A DNA stretch of 64,000 nucleotides from Lunularia cruciata (taxonomy: Eukaryota; Streptophyta; Marchantiopsida; Lunulariales; Lunulariaceae), in contig OX419758.1 in NCBI GenBank assembly GCA_948567375.1, positions 2,795,001-2,859,000 of the forward strand, in the 5' to 3' direction. The notes beneath the pieces were generated by a model, which saw only the letters and a program-made list of their open reading frames with translations, ran no database searches and was not told where the DNA came from. This document shows, in pieces, positions 35,995-48,700 of this stretch. The first letter of the stretch is position 1. Each line of letters begins with the position of its first letter. A program made the position numbers and the translations under genes.

Positions 35995-38900
35995 GTGCCT
36001 CGTGGATCTTCTCAGAAGCAGATTCCGAGTGTCCTCTCCCACTAAAGATTCTCGTGAGATTAGCTACGCGGGTTGCCTTCCACGGGCATGGTACTATCAT
36101 GTTTTGCTTTGTTATATTACATAGGGTTTCCCCATCCGGAATGTATGTCGTGTTTCATGTTACATGTGACGAAACTCTCGGGACAGGCGTTGACCGAAGG
36201 TTACGACGGACCTCATAGCACAAGACCATCTTTGAAACCAGTTCGACATTTAGTCACAAAGCCGCTGCTGCGGGATAATGATTCTACGGTGCGCATACTC
36301 AAAATATGGACGGAGACCAGAGCGTGGCAACGAACACTGTCCACTTGCGGTATCGTTTCATCCATTCCAAACAGGTCTCTATGAACAGAACTAGCAAGTT
36401 TAGAAAGCTAGATTACCACAGCACAATACGACATTACTGTTCTGGGGTACTCTCCTCCTCCAGAGGTCGTGCGGCGATCGAACTGAGAGTATAATGGTGG
36501 TCAGGATTAGCAAATTGCTTGGATGCTCACGGGTAGATTGACAGGAGGTAAAGTATATTTTGTCCACTTTGTATTTTGTCCAGGTTCTGTAGCTGATTGG
36601 GGCACCACATGCTGCGCGCACCTTCGTATCGGCAGTAGTGGGTTGCGTAATAATACGTGCCATTAGCTAATGTTCATTAGTTCTGGTGCTGATTGTGAGC
36701 TGTTTCTAGACCAAATCGTGAAAAAATTTCCAAACCTCTTCGATCTGAACGGGGACAATCTCATTGCGCGTTGCGAAAATAGTGATCTTAAATATATCTC
36801 GAAGGAAAAGGTAGTCAATCCACTAAGAACAAGCTCTGTCTCAGGCTTATTTAAGTCACTTGAAAGGCCCAATCCCTAACCCAAACACTAAAGCGGATTT
36901 GGTTTCATGTAACCTCTTTTCCTCGCCGCGTCGTTCCTGGAAGAAAAGTATTGCGTATACAGTATCTCGATCGGCTATCATTGAGTCCGGTGTGTACCTT
37001 ACTGAACTGAACCTTACGTGACGCCAGCATTTTGTGGGGCTTTCAGCCAATCAGAATTTTGCAAACTGGGGAGATATACATTCTAGGTGTAATGAACATA
37101 CAGATACACCGAGCTCAATCCAACGTCCCACATGCTGATCGATCAAAGGAGATAAGGTACAGTTGGTCGAGCAAGGGTCTGGCTGCTTTAGGTGCAATTT
37201 TGATGGAGATCAGGCACATCGACCTATTGTCTGTCGTGCACTTCAGTATGTTAAGACAGAAAGCTGTTCCATTCAATGGTGTGAAAGGTACAATAACACT
37301 GCATGCTCGTTTGAGTGGGGACCCAATCATTCCAGTATCTGTAGTATACACCTTCTGAAAGGTACAGGGATCATCCGTTCACAGGATCGCAGGACAGTCC
37401 CATGGAATCTTCATAGAAGTAAAAAGACGTATGCATTATACACTGGAACAGTACAAACGAGTGCTTGAACCTTATCATTGCAGCGTGGGGGATATATGCG
37501 CAACAATTTATGTCCTTTTTCAAGTACTTCTCACAAGCTCCTCAAGTTCGTGCATTCTTTGTTCGCGTCATTATAAAGATACGAATCCTCCAGGTATCTA
37601 TCGGACACATATTGCTTTTGATGTGTACGCAATGCAACGAGCAGCATCATGGCGGTGAAATGGATAGCTGGAGTATGGGGACTACGCTTTACCTTGGAGC
37701 AATTGTGATGATACTGTACTCCACAGTCGATGACAGTGAGTGATGGAATTGTTCGATAATTAAGCGAATTTGAAGAGGCAAATTGCCGTGTGGACTAGGA
37801 TACTAACATTGACATCACGCTGAAGCATAGACTACGATATCTAAGACAACCAAACTCTCGCCGTCTACCACTCTTAGAGTCTCAAACACTCCACTTGCAT
37901 GGACTTGTTTCACTTTTCCTAGACAAATCGTGGAGGGAAGCAAATTCTATGCTCTGCAATGTCAGAGTCGTTCACATACTCTCGAGACGGTAGCTCAAAG
38001 TAGTGGGGAGTGAGTGGTGTGCAGTGCCTGAGGAATTCTAAGGCAAGATGAGTTCGTTAAAGACGATGTTGTGATTTATCGTATACAAGCCGATCTCTAC
38101 TTGGTAGTTGCACAGATGAATCGACACAGGTGAGCTGCACAAAAGTCTAAGTTGTATTCTCCTCGTTCTGTTCAGGTAATACAGAATTTCTTTTCTTCAA
38201 CCTGACCACAAGTACTTGTTACTATAAGAGAAAACCCAAGCTCTTAAGTGGTTTCTCAATTTCCTGTCCAGGACAGATCCGTGTAGTTCCTTTACGGTTT
38301 TATATCTTATAGATAGACTAGTTAGATATGTTTCGAAAGCACTAAATATATATTGCATGTAACTTTTTCTTTCTCTATTCATCAATATTAGCTTATATGT
38401 CTTTTAGTGGATTGCGGAATTTGGGGCCGTGGGGTATGAAACTGCCTTTACTGGACATTACTCTTTTTGTGTTTTGACTCATAGCCTCCAATTTGGACGT
38501 TATGAGTCAAGATGAGTGAAAAGAGAATATTGGTTCTATGTGGCTGAGAGGAGGAATCTTGTAGTACTTGAGTGAAATGGACTTTGTTCATGATTTTTCT
38601 GTTGTTTGCACAAGGGAAAATGCGGCAAGTTGAAGATCAAGATGTATATTCTGGGATATGACCAGATGAATAGTCTTATATGATCTATTCTAAGTTGTAC
38701 GCATTCAACTCCAGGTCCATTACGGGGTACGAGGCTTGCCAATTACAAGTTCTACACTAACCAGCGCCAAATGCAAAACAAAGTACTCCAGAACTCTCGT
38801 ATATTATTCTGCTTCGAGCGCTTGATAATTGTTTCACTTTGCCCACACTCGCTTCAAATTGATTTGGTTTTGTCTACAGCTTGGAATCACTTGTGAATAC

Positions 38901-41900
38901 TGTAGTTGCAAATGCAAGCATTCGAGGGCTTGGAAGGTCCAAACACCATCGAAACAAGTTCCTATCTCATAGCGTATACACTGTATTCTCTTCTTACCTT
39001 TCAAAATCCAGTAAACTATAGCGTGCTTCTCCCACATTTGTACCTAGTAAAAGTTATAGTTTGTCGTTTGTTACTTCTAACGACTCCCAGGACTTGAAAG
39101 GATTTGATGGAAGTCTTGCAGAGGCGACACCGTATGGTAAGTTGAATCGTGGACAGATATAGCAAAAAGCAAAGTTCACAATTAAGTTTGGAAGTATCCG
39201 GCCTGCTTTCTGGATCGTGTTGTCTACTGAGTCAGATTCTTGAGAAATCACATGAGGTTCAAGCGTGCAGAAGATAATCTCCTACCCGGCTCGACAATTG
39301 AGACCATTCATACGTGTTTCTCACGCTTGTAACTACTGTAAGTCATGGTGCTGGATCGATGGAATTGGGAGCCTCATCGGCTAAGTAAGGTGGCTCCAAC
39401 ATGAGTGCTTCACCTGAAAAGACGAGTAAGCGGTGTGCATGGACCACTCCACACTCACGATCTCAACAATCCATACCAGCTGCAGGGTTTAGAGAGTCCA
39501 ATGCTGCAATCAGTGAATCACTTTCTTGTAAAGTTTGGTTTCGTATCATGTTGTCAAGCGGAGCCACATAGCAGAGAGTGCTTGCATGTTTCTCACGACA
39601 ACATAAGTCACTCAGTCACCCATGTTCACTGGGCTCATTGGCTGAACCCAGGAACCAGATAACATTAAGCCTAGAATTCCTACACTTGGTGCATGGAACA
39701 CCGATGTTGGACGTTAATTAACGACGTCCAAGCAGTTCTAATGGAACACCATACACCGTGATACGTGGGACACGATAGTGGTAAGGACTTATGAGAGCAA
39801 TCTCCAGCAGTTTCAAAGTTAACTCCCTTCTTGCATGCTTCACACGACAACCTATGTTTCACTCATTAACCGGGTTCGTGAAGTACAACGGCGGATCCTA
39901 CTAGTTCATAAAGGTGATAAGGCATCATATACACTTACCTAGGTTGAACGCCTAGGTTACATGCATTTCAGAAGTTTCCATTTCTAATGGCCACATGACA
40001 AAGAACTCTATAGTGCTTGAGTGAAGAGATCTTACTCACAAGGGTGTCCACATTCATCCCCATGGTAAATTTATTTCACGAAAGCTTGGTCACTCGAACA
40101 CTAGGACAGTTAATTTCAATGCTGAGAAAAAGTGCTCCGACATGATAAAGCCCGGAAAGAGGCACTTCAACGGTAAACTCGAGCTTTTGCGTTGAGTCCT
40201 TCCGTTCTTCAAGCATGTGTTTGGAGATCCGACACCAGCCGCCTCGACATGAACTCAAATCTAGAGATGGAGTGTCTTACATCTTCTTGAAGATAGCTTT
40301 GCAACCAATTCATCAGTATTGGGAAGTTTTTCTCCGTTTAACCTAGCATGAGGGGGTGCTGTGCATCGGACAAAATTTGTTTGGAGCATCCTGAATGGCA
40401 ACAAGAATGAGGCAAGAGTGAGGCCCGGAAGCAGTCTCCAGCTCCAAACTTACTGTTACGGTTGCAGTCACTTGCAGTAGGTTCACTTATATGAGAACTA
40501 AGAGTGTGAGACCCAAAATCTTTTCCTGTAGCGAGTTATGATTGCAGTCAGTGGAGCCAGGCTTATTGCTGCAACATCAAACAGACATCACCTTGTGTTC
40601 TATCCTCCGAGTAGGCTTACAGCCACAGTTGTATCTGAATCTTGTGTGGTTGAGGCTACTATTTTCAGGCCAGTTGACGCATGCACATTTTTGGCCCACT
40701 GGATCTCGGCAACCAACAAACCCAGTCCTTACTTTCACGATGGGTTGGGCGGATCGATCTACACGTATGGATCACTTTTGCACTTTTACTCTCGATCAAA
40801 ACTCAAGATCCTCGGTTCAGCAAAATGATAGACAAGCATATCCTCCAGGTGGTGTCAACCAGAGCCGCAGGATACTTAACGAGGACATTGAGGCCGACAG
40901 TGAATGACGAGTGTGATCAACGGACCTTACAAGTGTACTCACATAAGTTGGACGAGCTTTCACAGTTATTTAGCGCCACAGAGTCCTTTCAAGTTGTAAT
41001 TTTCATTGACCATAGAAGAGAGTACCCTGTGTATTTTGACCTTCTGACCATCTATATCATTTTAAATTAGATTCCAAGTTGCGAACGTCTTTTTAAGGAT
41101 GATAATCAACCATACATTAAAACAAATTCGCAGGTTATTTCCACCAGATCAGAGAATCCGATCGTGCACATTATATCAGTGGATTTGAAACATGATTAGA
41201 AGTAGAGCGTGACACCAAGTACAGCCCTACCAACTAAAATGCTCACCGACAGGACATTGCTTGATCAGACCACCTGCTTCAGGGAGCGCTGGGAGGCTAC
41301 TTCTTGGACAAAACCTGGTAAAGATTTCCACTAATCTTGTTACTGATTGGTCTGTTTTTGGACTGAAATCCTTGGTGTTCAAGCAAGCTACCTCTTAGTT
41401 GGAAGAATTAGCAAAGGTGTTCGTTGCTTCAAGTGCTCACCATTGGTACAGTATTTGGCATGATTTGACATTTGCTTTCTAGGTTACGTCCTTGTGAAAT
41501 CTCAACCAAAACATTGGTACACCAACAGTTGGAACGTGTAGTCCAGCGCATGATGACTTATTGCCACAAGTGAACCAAGCTTTCATATTTCTAGCATGTA
41601 CTGGAGGAGAACTTTCCGCTGAAATTGCTCATGGTTGGGTAAAGGATTGATTGGGGCCCTTACTTTGCACGCTGCATCCTTTAAGATTTAAAAATAAACA
41701 CGTGATAGGGGTTATGCAGTATTCTCATGCTCCAGCTGTTGAATCGTTGTGTAGAAGTAAACGCATTGAGGCATATTGGGAACAAAGTGGACTCCAAGGA
41801 TCATAATATCAAGCTTTGTGACGTGCAATAGGATTGACCTCTTCTCTCTAACCATATCTAGAACTCAATAGAGCAACTAGACCTCACGTTTGGATGTTGA

Positions 41901-43166
41901 TAGACGATGGGAAGGTTTTCAACCCCTGTAGATTGATGTTGGAATGAGTTATACGATGATAACCATCAGAAGTGCATATTAATGCATGAATCCACACGTA
42001 CCGAGAGTCATTGCATGCGCTTCTACAGGGTTCAAAAAGCTGCTCCCATCTTCAAGCTGTGCTGTCTCCAATTACGTGCAGGATAATGATCCTACTTTTC
42101 GTCCCACAAGTCACACACCCCTAAATCATTCCCTCGATAAGATTCATCTAGATGTGTAGGCAACCTTAGAACTCCTGAATGGGTACCGAAGCAAACTCTC
42201 ATAGACGGTCCAAATGCCTGAAGGCACCGGTTCTTAGGGCTGAAATTCTCCTGCTAATATTCCTCATTGCTTTCAACTGTAGCTCTTTCACAATAGTTGA
42301 AATGCATGATCAAGAAAAAAGAGTCGTGTAAATTAACTTAAGACCAAAAACCAAAAAATCTTAGCAAAGTAACAACTTAAGAAGAAGGTGTAACCGAAGT
42401 GGTCCCATTTTGGATTTGGGAACAGTCATCCCGTCAATGACATAGAAGGTTCTCTCAAGGAACGTTTTTATTTCTTCTTTTGTTCTTTTCCTTATCAAGT
42501 AAAAGTTTGTTGAGAAGATGATGAGCACGACCTCCTCTCAAGGCTAGACTAGGGAGTAGCTCTCGATAAAGTAAACACAAATTAATGGCAATCTTCTGGT
42601 TGGTAAAGCAAGATCTAAGCTTAATATAAAGGGTAGGCGAGGGATTTGTACCAATAGTGCTCACTCATGACATAACGATATGGTGGAAAATGCAACACAA
42701 CTACTTATCTGTATGAAACACTCCAGTACTCAAAGGAGTCCATGGCAAGGACTTCTTGAAACTGCTCACAGACAAGGAAAAGCGTCTACTTGTCCTCCGT
42801 GCTAAGGGCCGAATCTGGGGAAAATTTTCATTACCCTGCAGACCTGTACTTGCCCGTAGAGTCCTGACTTAATCTTGAGGCTCGTGCAGGAACGCCACCT
42901 TCCTGCTGGACGGTTGATGAGATTGAAACGAGGGTAAGTTTAACCACGTGATCCAAAGTGTAACCAATCCCATGGGTTCTTTCAGGTGGAACCATGGTTT
43001 GTGGGGCTCTCTTTACGAAGGGTAGAACGGTCTAGTTGTCCTCCGCCTAATACCTACAAATTATGGCCCCCATTTCGAGGCAATATTCAAGACGGAAGTT
43101 TGTCGTCTTTGACGGAGTGCACATTACAACAAGACTCCTTTCCTTTTTTCTTTTTTATTCTCTGAT

Positions 43167-43276
43167 TTGTAGAAGGCGACCTCTTGGGAAAAGAAGAAGG
43201 GTGGGAAGGCCCTATCAAGCCAGATAAGGATGAGACATGTGAGGTAGAATGGGGCTAAGCCCCAATAGTATCGGAA
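43167..43276 (-). mobile_element. short tail-only retroelement, about 110 bp
   Basis: The reverse complement starts close to GATACTATTGGGGCTTAGCCCC, then TCTACCTC, then a mutated hairpin, then GGTCGCC. A weak 8-bp repeat TCTCTGAT flanks it at 43159-43166 and 43277-43284. It is more divergent than the copies at 12.9 and 14.8 kb. Confidence 0.75.
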
Positions 43277-45675
43277 TCTCTGATCCAAAATTATGTCTGG
43301 AAGTGTGTATGAAGCAAGAAGTACAAGCAGCTAGTTGCCTCTGATTTTATTGAGTGTCTATCTTATGGAATTGACTTGGTTTGTTGGAGAGATTGTGATC
43401 TCGGAATCTATACTGCGAAGTTCTTATTGAGTTTAACTACTCCACTTACGAGCTCTGGCTCAGAATAGAGTGGAAGCTTAATCTCTGTTCACTGATGTAC
43501 CAGTAGTGTAAAATATGATGGAGAAATTCATAACACCAATGAGGAGCACAATGAAGTCTTCTTGCTAAACCAAAAAATATTGCAGCATATATATGCCAGT
43601 ATATAACTTTATTTTTTATGCATCACTGTGCTCCGAATTCATTATACTATACCTCATGTTTTAAGTTACTTTTAAGAGTTCGAGATAACTAAGCGTCATT
43701 CGGGGAGGTGAATAAGGGCAAGAACATGTCGTATGTTTTGTGTCATCTTTCACCCATACTAACTTTGAAGCTAATGTCAAACCAAACTAATTCAAACCAG
43801 GTGTCCTCTATAAGTTACATGACTCATGTTGCTATCAGACTCATTGACAATTCCACACCTATCTGTAATGCTCCTAGAGAAAAACAAGTTGACGTAGAGA
43901 AGGGATGTAACCACTAAGAGGAAGAATGTTGGAATGTAATTAGGGAAGAATGTTGATAGCCAGATTTTTCTCCCACTCCTCCCAAGCACTCCTCATCACT
44001 TTGGAGTCAAAGAACCAACTCAAACGTCTCCTAGCACTGGATCAAGCTGACTCGTCATATTCTAGACTCTGTCTTCTTGCTTCTGCTGTTTTCTTCTTTT
44101 GCTTTGTTCTTTTCTTCCAAGTCCTCTTGCTTTACAAACTTCTCGTCAAGACCAACACCGACTTGAAGGGGTAGGAAGAAAGCAGGCACCAAGTATTTCA
44201 TTCTTCCCCGTAGTTCTTCCCTACCTCCCACATCACCCGCCCATGACGCAGTTCGTGGCTCTTCAAAATATATACTGTGCACTATGAGAAATCGAAAAGC
44301 CTTTCTTTTGATTTCTACGCGTGTTGTTTGTCCACATCTCGCAACCACTTATAAGCTGTTACAGGATACTCAGACGTTTGTACAACGAACTCCAAGAAAA
44401 GCAAAAGTGTCATAAGATACTCAAAGAAACGATATCGAATATCACCGAGTTATAGCGGTTCGTAAAGACGTTGTGTACAGCTTTTGATGTATACTGCTTC
44501 CCCATAATTTTCCACCTCCTAGTTCAAAGTCTTAACAAACACTATTCGAGATAGGCTTATTTGAAAGCCAACATACATGTCTAGAAAGTCTACACTGTTT
44601 TGAGTAGCTATTGGACATAAATAATAAGTAAGAATTCTGTAGGAACTGTATCAAACAAGGCCATAGCATTGGATTCCTGTAAAAGCTGGACTGCACATCA
44701 AGCTTAAAATTACATCTTTGTCAACATCTCTTACCCTCGTAAGCCCTTGCAGCTGTCCCTTAGTGTTGTAATCTAACACCCAACAGGAGCAAGAATGAGA
44801 TTTGTAACCGGTTCGTGGGATACTCTCACCACATCATACACCCTATTTCTGCACCCTATGACATATACTACTCGAGCATGGAGATGAGTACGATGAGTCC
44901 AAAGCAAAGGCAACTGGTTCAATGTAGTAAGATAGTACCGTATTGCCAAGGCTATCCCCTTGCAATGGTGGCGAATTGTAATGTGTTTTGAACTATCCAC
45001 CCATGATCCCTCAGATCTTCGACGACTTGCGATTTCCACACTCTTGACTCCCGTTTTTCTCAACGTTTCTAGACTGGCTCGTTAAGTCCCCGTTTTTCCT
45101 GTTGATTTTATTTCTCTACTTATTACTTATGTGGGTGTTCTGTTTCCGTTTATTTATTTGATGCATGCAACTCGGATATAGATGCTCCTATTCGATTACT
45201 TCTAGGTTATATTTACCTATGCATTAATTCGAGCAGACATTCGTTATCTTGTATATCACATATTATGTTGGATATTACAATAAGTAAATTCACAAACTTT
45301 CATTGTATCATGTATTTTTAATTTTCTCATACCGCAGGTAAAGCAGGTACACGTTATGAAGCTTAAAACATGACACGTGTTACTCTTGGAATGCATCATC
45401 TGGGTGGGACCGCAATCTTTCTAAGAATTTTCTCGAAGTGAGAGAAATCTTCACAAGCTCGACGTACTTCTCCATATAAGAGATGGCGCCTTTCCGTCCA
45501 CTAAGGACATTCTTTCAACTACAGTAGTACTAGTCAGAATCGAACTCAAGATCTTCCACAGTGAGACTGGTGTAGAGAATCGTCCCGGGCAGAGAATATC
45601 CTAGCGCGAAAGCCTAACAGCCGCGAACCACGTCGCTGGGGAAGCTTTGCTTGCAGCGTGTGTGGATTTCACATA
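43277..45675. other. intergenic, no gene seen
   Basis: No domain-bearing frame is present. The minus-strand frame at 44055-44348 is a Lys/Glu-rich composition effect. Around 45525-45560 a short TTCGATTC-like word on the minus strand recalls a tRNA B-box, but no tRNA fold could be built. Confidence 0.45.
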
Positions 45676-45720
45676 CTGGGTCTTCCCATCCTTTCAGTTT
45701 TCTACGCGGTCACCTTTTCT
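45676..45720 (+). mobile_element. short tail fragment of the RLE family
   Basis: GGGTCTTCCCATCC, a T-rich segment, then CTACGCGGTCACCTTTTC match the last 45 bp of the tail. No target duplication was found, so this may be a truncated insertion or a remnant. Confidence 0.7.
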
Positions 45721-48700
45721 TCTGGAGATAAGACCTGTTTGAGGAATGTCTAGGAGGGGACCGGCTTCAAAGATTTTCTTTCAATGGGGTTGGAAGGGAA
45801 GTGAAGAGAAGCGAAGGTAGGACCGAGTTTAAGGAGGTTCGGCGGGAGGGCTTGAAGGACTTTCATTCCGATGAGAACGGTAAGTAGGGTAGGGAACCTG
45901 TTAGGACCAAGGTGGGACCGGGGTAGGAGAATCAGATGTAGGACTGACAAATCTAGTAAAAGGTGGCACCAGGACGTAAGATATCCCCCGAGGGGACTTC
46001 ATTTGTGGATAGAGCATGATAGGAAGACAATTATGTTGGGACTTTCCGACATGGAGGGCTCTGTAAAAGTGGGACCAACGTCCGGCAATTTTCGGGACAG
46101 GGGCCGAATTTTTAAAGAAGTTTCTTCTCGAAGGGGTAAAGCCTATCACTACTACTATCACTACTGTACACCTTGTCGCAGCCATGGTCCACCAAGACGA
46201 GCACCAAATCGGAGAAGATCTAGGCAGAGGAGGAAACATCATGAGCGAAATCCGATCTTTGGGTTGGGAACAATTAAAAAAACTCGAGGCAGAGGATCAA
46301 GGGAAATGAGAGTATTTGGATTCATAGGTAGAAGTCTATAACTCGACCCGTCGAGCAGGACGTAGAAGCACTTGTGTTGCTTCCTCAGAGTCCTTGTCTA
46401 TGATATTTCGCATCAATAATGTTGGCGCTTTAAGGATGTCGAGAGCGAGCCGCAGTATTTTACTCTTTATTCATGATGGAGTTCTTCGCGTCCAGATTGT
46501 AAGTGGTTTCCCACACGTCGTCCAAGAGAAGTGGAATGATGAAAGCAAGATTGGGATTTGTGGGACCAACTCTTCAAGGTAGAGCGCTGGTGTCTAGTTT
46601 AGATCAGGCAGCAATTTAGAATTATAGAAGAAGGAGAAGAAGAAGTAGAAAGGAACACCGCGACTCCAGGACCTGCTGCTGCGCTCTGATGCTTCGCTGG
46701 GGGCTTGGAGGAACTCGTATCTGGAAAGAGTACTGTGTCCAAGGCCACAGAGGACAAGCTCATGGCCCACACATTCGGGAAAAGAAGGTCTATACACGAG
46801 AGTAACTGATTAACCACGATCTTGAAAATCTTTTGCAATCTTTAGGTTCGCGTAGGCAACGGCAAGTCTAAGGTGAGATGGTCAGAACTGCCTCCATGTC
46901 CTTCCCTTCTGAGGGTCTGATACTTGAGGACCCACACTGTGCTGCTCTTAAAAGTAGACCAACAACTACAAGTCTAAGTTGTTTCTGTGTTGGATATTTA
47001 GTCCCAACATTCAGCACAACCAGATGGCAATGAAAATGGTCCCACCCTTTAGCAATCTCTGTTTTTGAATTATCCATAGCAGAGTCTCGGAGCTTGTGAA
47101 TCTTGACAAACGAGCTCCGTTTCTTCCTTTCTTGCGGTCATGTTATACATTCTACTTCCCGGCGTAAGGGTAAAAGCATTTTAAGAGCAGCTCAAGAGCA
47201 TTAAGGATCGAAATGCGTCATGTTTAATAGATATATCTAAGTGAAATACGAGTTGAAGATTCGTTAGATTATCAGTGCACGCCGACAACCAACAGAAATG
47301 TTGGACCTCTAAGTTGGTTTCAGGATCACCACAGGTAGATGAGTGTAAGTATGAAAAGAAAATACCGAAGGTTTGATGTGGAGTTTATCTGCATAGCGTT
47401 GATGTTCCAGCGAAGATAGGCGCATCCTTGGACTATTTAGTAGTTGTGTAAGAGGAGCATGAAGGACTGTAAAGTGAACCAGGGAAGCGAAAGGTAGGAG
47501 TATGGATCTGGATCGCAGCCCGGAACTGTAAACGGTGAACTGACAAAGTAATGAGGAATCCACGAGCTTTTATGAGAAGGAGGTCCCAGTTGTGGGACCA
47601 AGTACTGTACCCTCATCGTCGAGACTGAAGCTGAAGATCGATTTGTCTCATTGGTCCGACTTCTGTTCCTCCAAGCAAATATGGATCTCTAACTGCACAG
47701 ATATGAAGCTTCGAGGAAGGTCAACAAAGTTGACTCGTTCACAGAAAGTTTGACCAGCTACCCAAGTTCTGCAATACCATAGACCTTGTAGAACGTCCTA
47801 GTACTGAAGATACTTTCCACTGCATCGTTAGATCCGTGTCTACACCAAGACTACTCCCGCGTCTCCACATGACCATCTTTCATATGCACTCTACCCTTAA
47901 AGTTGTTTGAATTTTCATGTAACAACAAACCAACCTCTCTATACCACTCTACATCGCATGACCCATTGTTGTTTCCAATCCATGCAGGAGCGCATCGTTG
48001 TTAATAAGACAAGAGATCAATCTCAGCTCTTGTCCCCAGAAAGATTTACCGTGATAATACCACCACTGCTTACACTGTCCACCGGTACAAGCCCTTTCCA
48101 TCACCTCACAATCCGATCTTCCTCTAGCATTTCTTCACGGCGGTCTTCAATCCAATTATGCAAATCACTCCTTTAATAGCTACCCAATAAACATTCTTAT
48201 CCCCATAATCATGTGCTTCCCTAATCAGGGTTTGGCCTGACGCGAATATCTTGCCTGATATCCAGGCCCCAGGCACGTTGTAAATGGTACGGTATATCTC
48301 TGGGTATCTAGTTATTACCATCTAACCACGCGTTAACTTTAATTTGCACTCTGTTAGTTAAGACTTTGTCTAGGCACAGTACGGTTTTTGTACCCCAGTG
48401 TAGTGATGTTTAAAAGCTTAACCAGTGTTAGATTCGGCTCTAGCTCTCGTCCAGCACTCACGTATCCGTACTGGTTGTGTCGGAGTTCGTATTAGGCTTC
48501 GAATTCATCTGTTTTAGTGTACTTAACATACAGTACAGATTCTGTGGTCAGGTTTCCACCCTTGGAAATACAGGATATTGATACCGTATATAAGTCACTT
48601 CTGACCAGGAGTCCCTTCTCCACAATCGTGGAGAGTAACAACTGTTTGTCATGTGCAATATGCTTTACATGCTATGTACAACAGGTATACACCAAGACTA

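Larger units (their letters stand above)
33711..43166. other. 9.4-kb stretch without a recognisable gene
   Basis: Open frames of 60-140 codons occur on both strands (for example 35534-35950 minus, 36073-36384 plus, 40681-41070 plus). None has a domain, a continuing splice partner or family similarity I can name. Two hairpins are listed separately. Around 39.3-40.1 kb a block like CTTGCATG-TTC-CACGACAAC recurs (near 39585 and 39833), suggesting decayed repeats. It may hold non-coding transcripts or old transposons. Confidence 0.45.

Noticed and set aside
40538-41070. Three overlapping plus-strand frames of 96-129 codons
   Set aside because: They overlap in different frames with no domain in any, which points to chance open frames.
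45525-45625. tRNA-like B-box word on the minus strand (GTTCGATTCT)
   Set aside because: No acceptor stem, A-box or cloverleaf could be built; at most a decayed tRNA-derived SINE, which the sequence does not establish.
45871-46341. 156-codon Arg-rich open frame
   Set aside because: No domain or signal; composition matches the local purine-rich, GGGACC-repeated sequence, so the frame is probably accidental.
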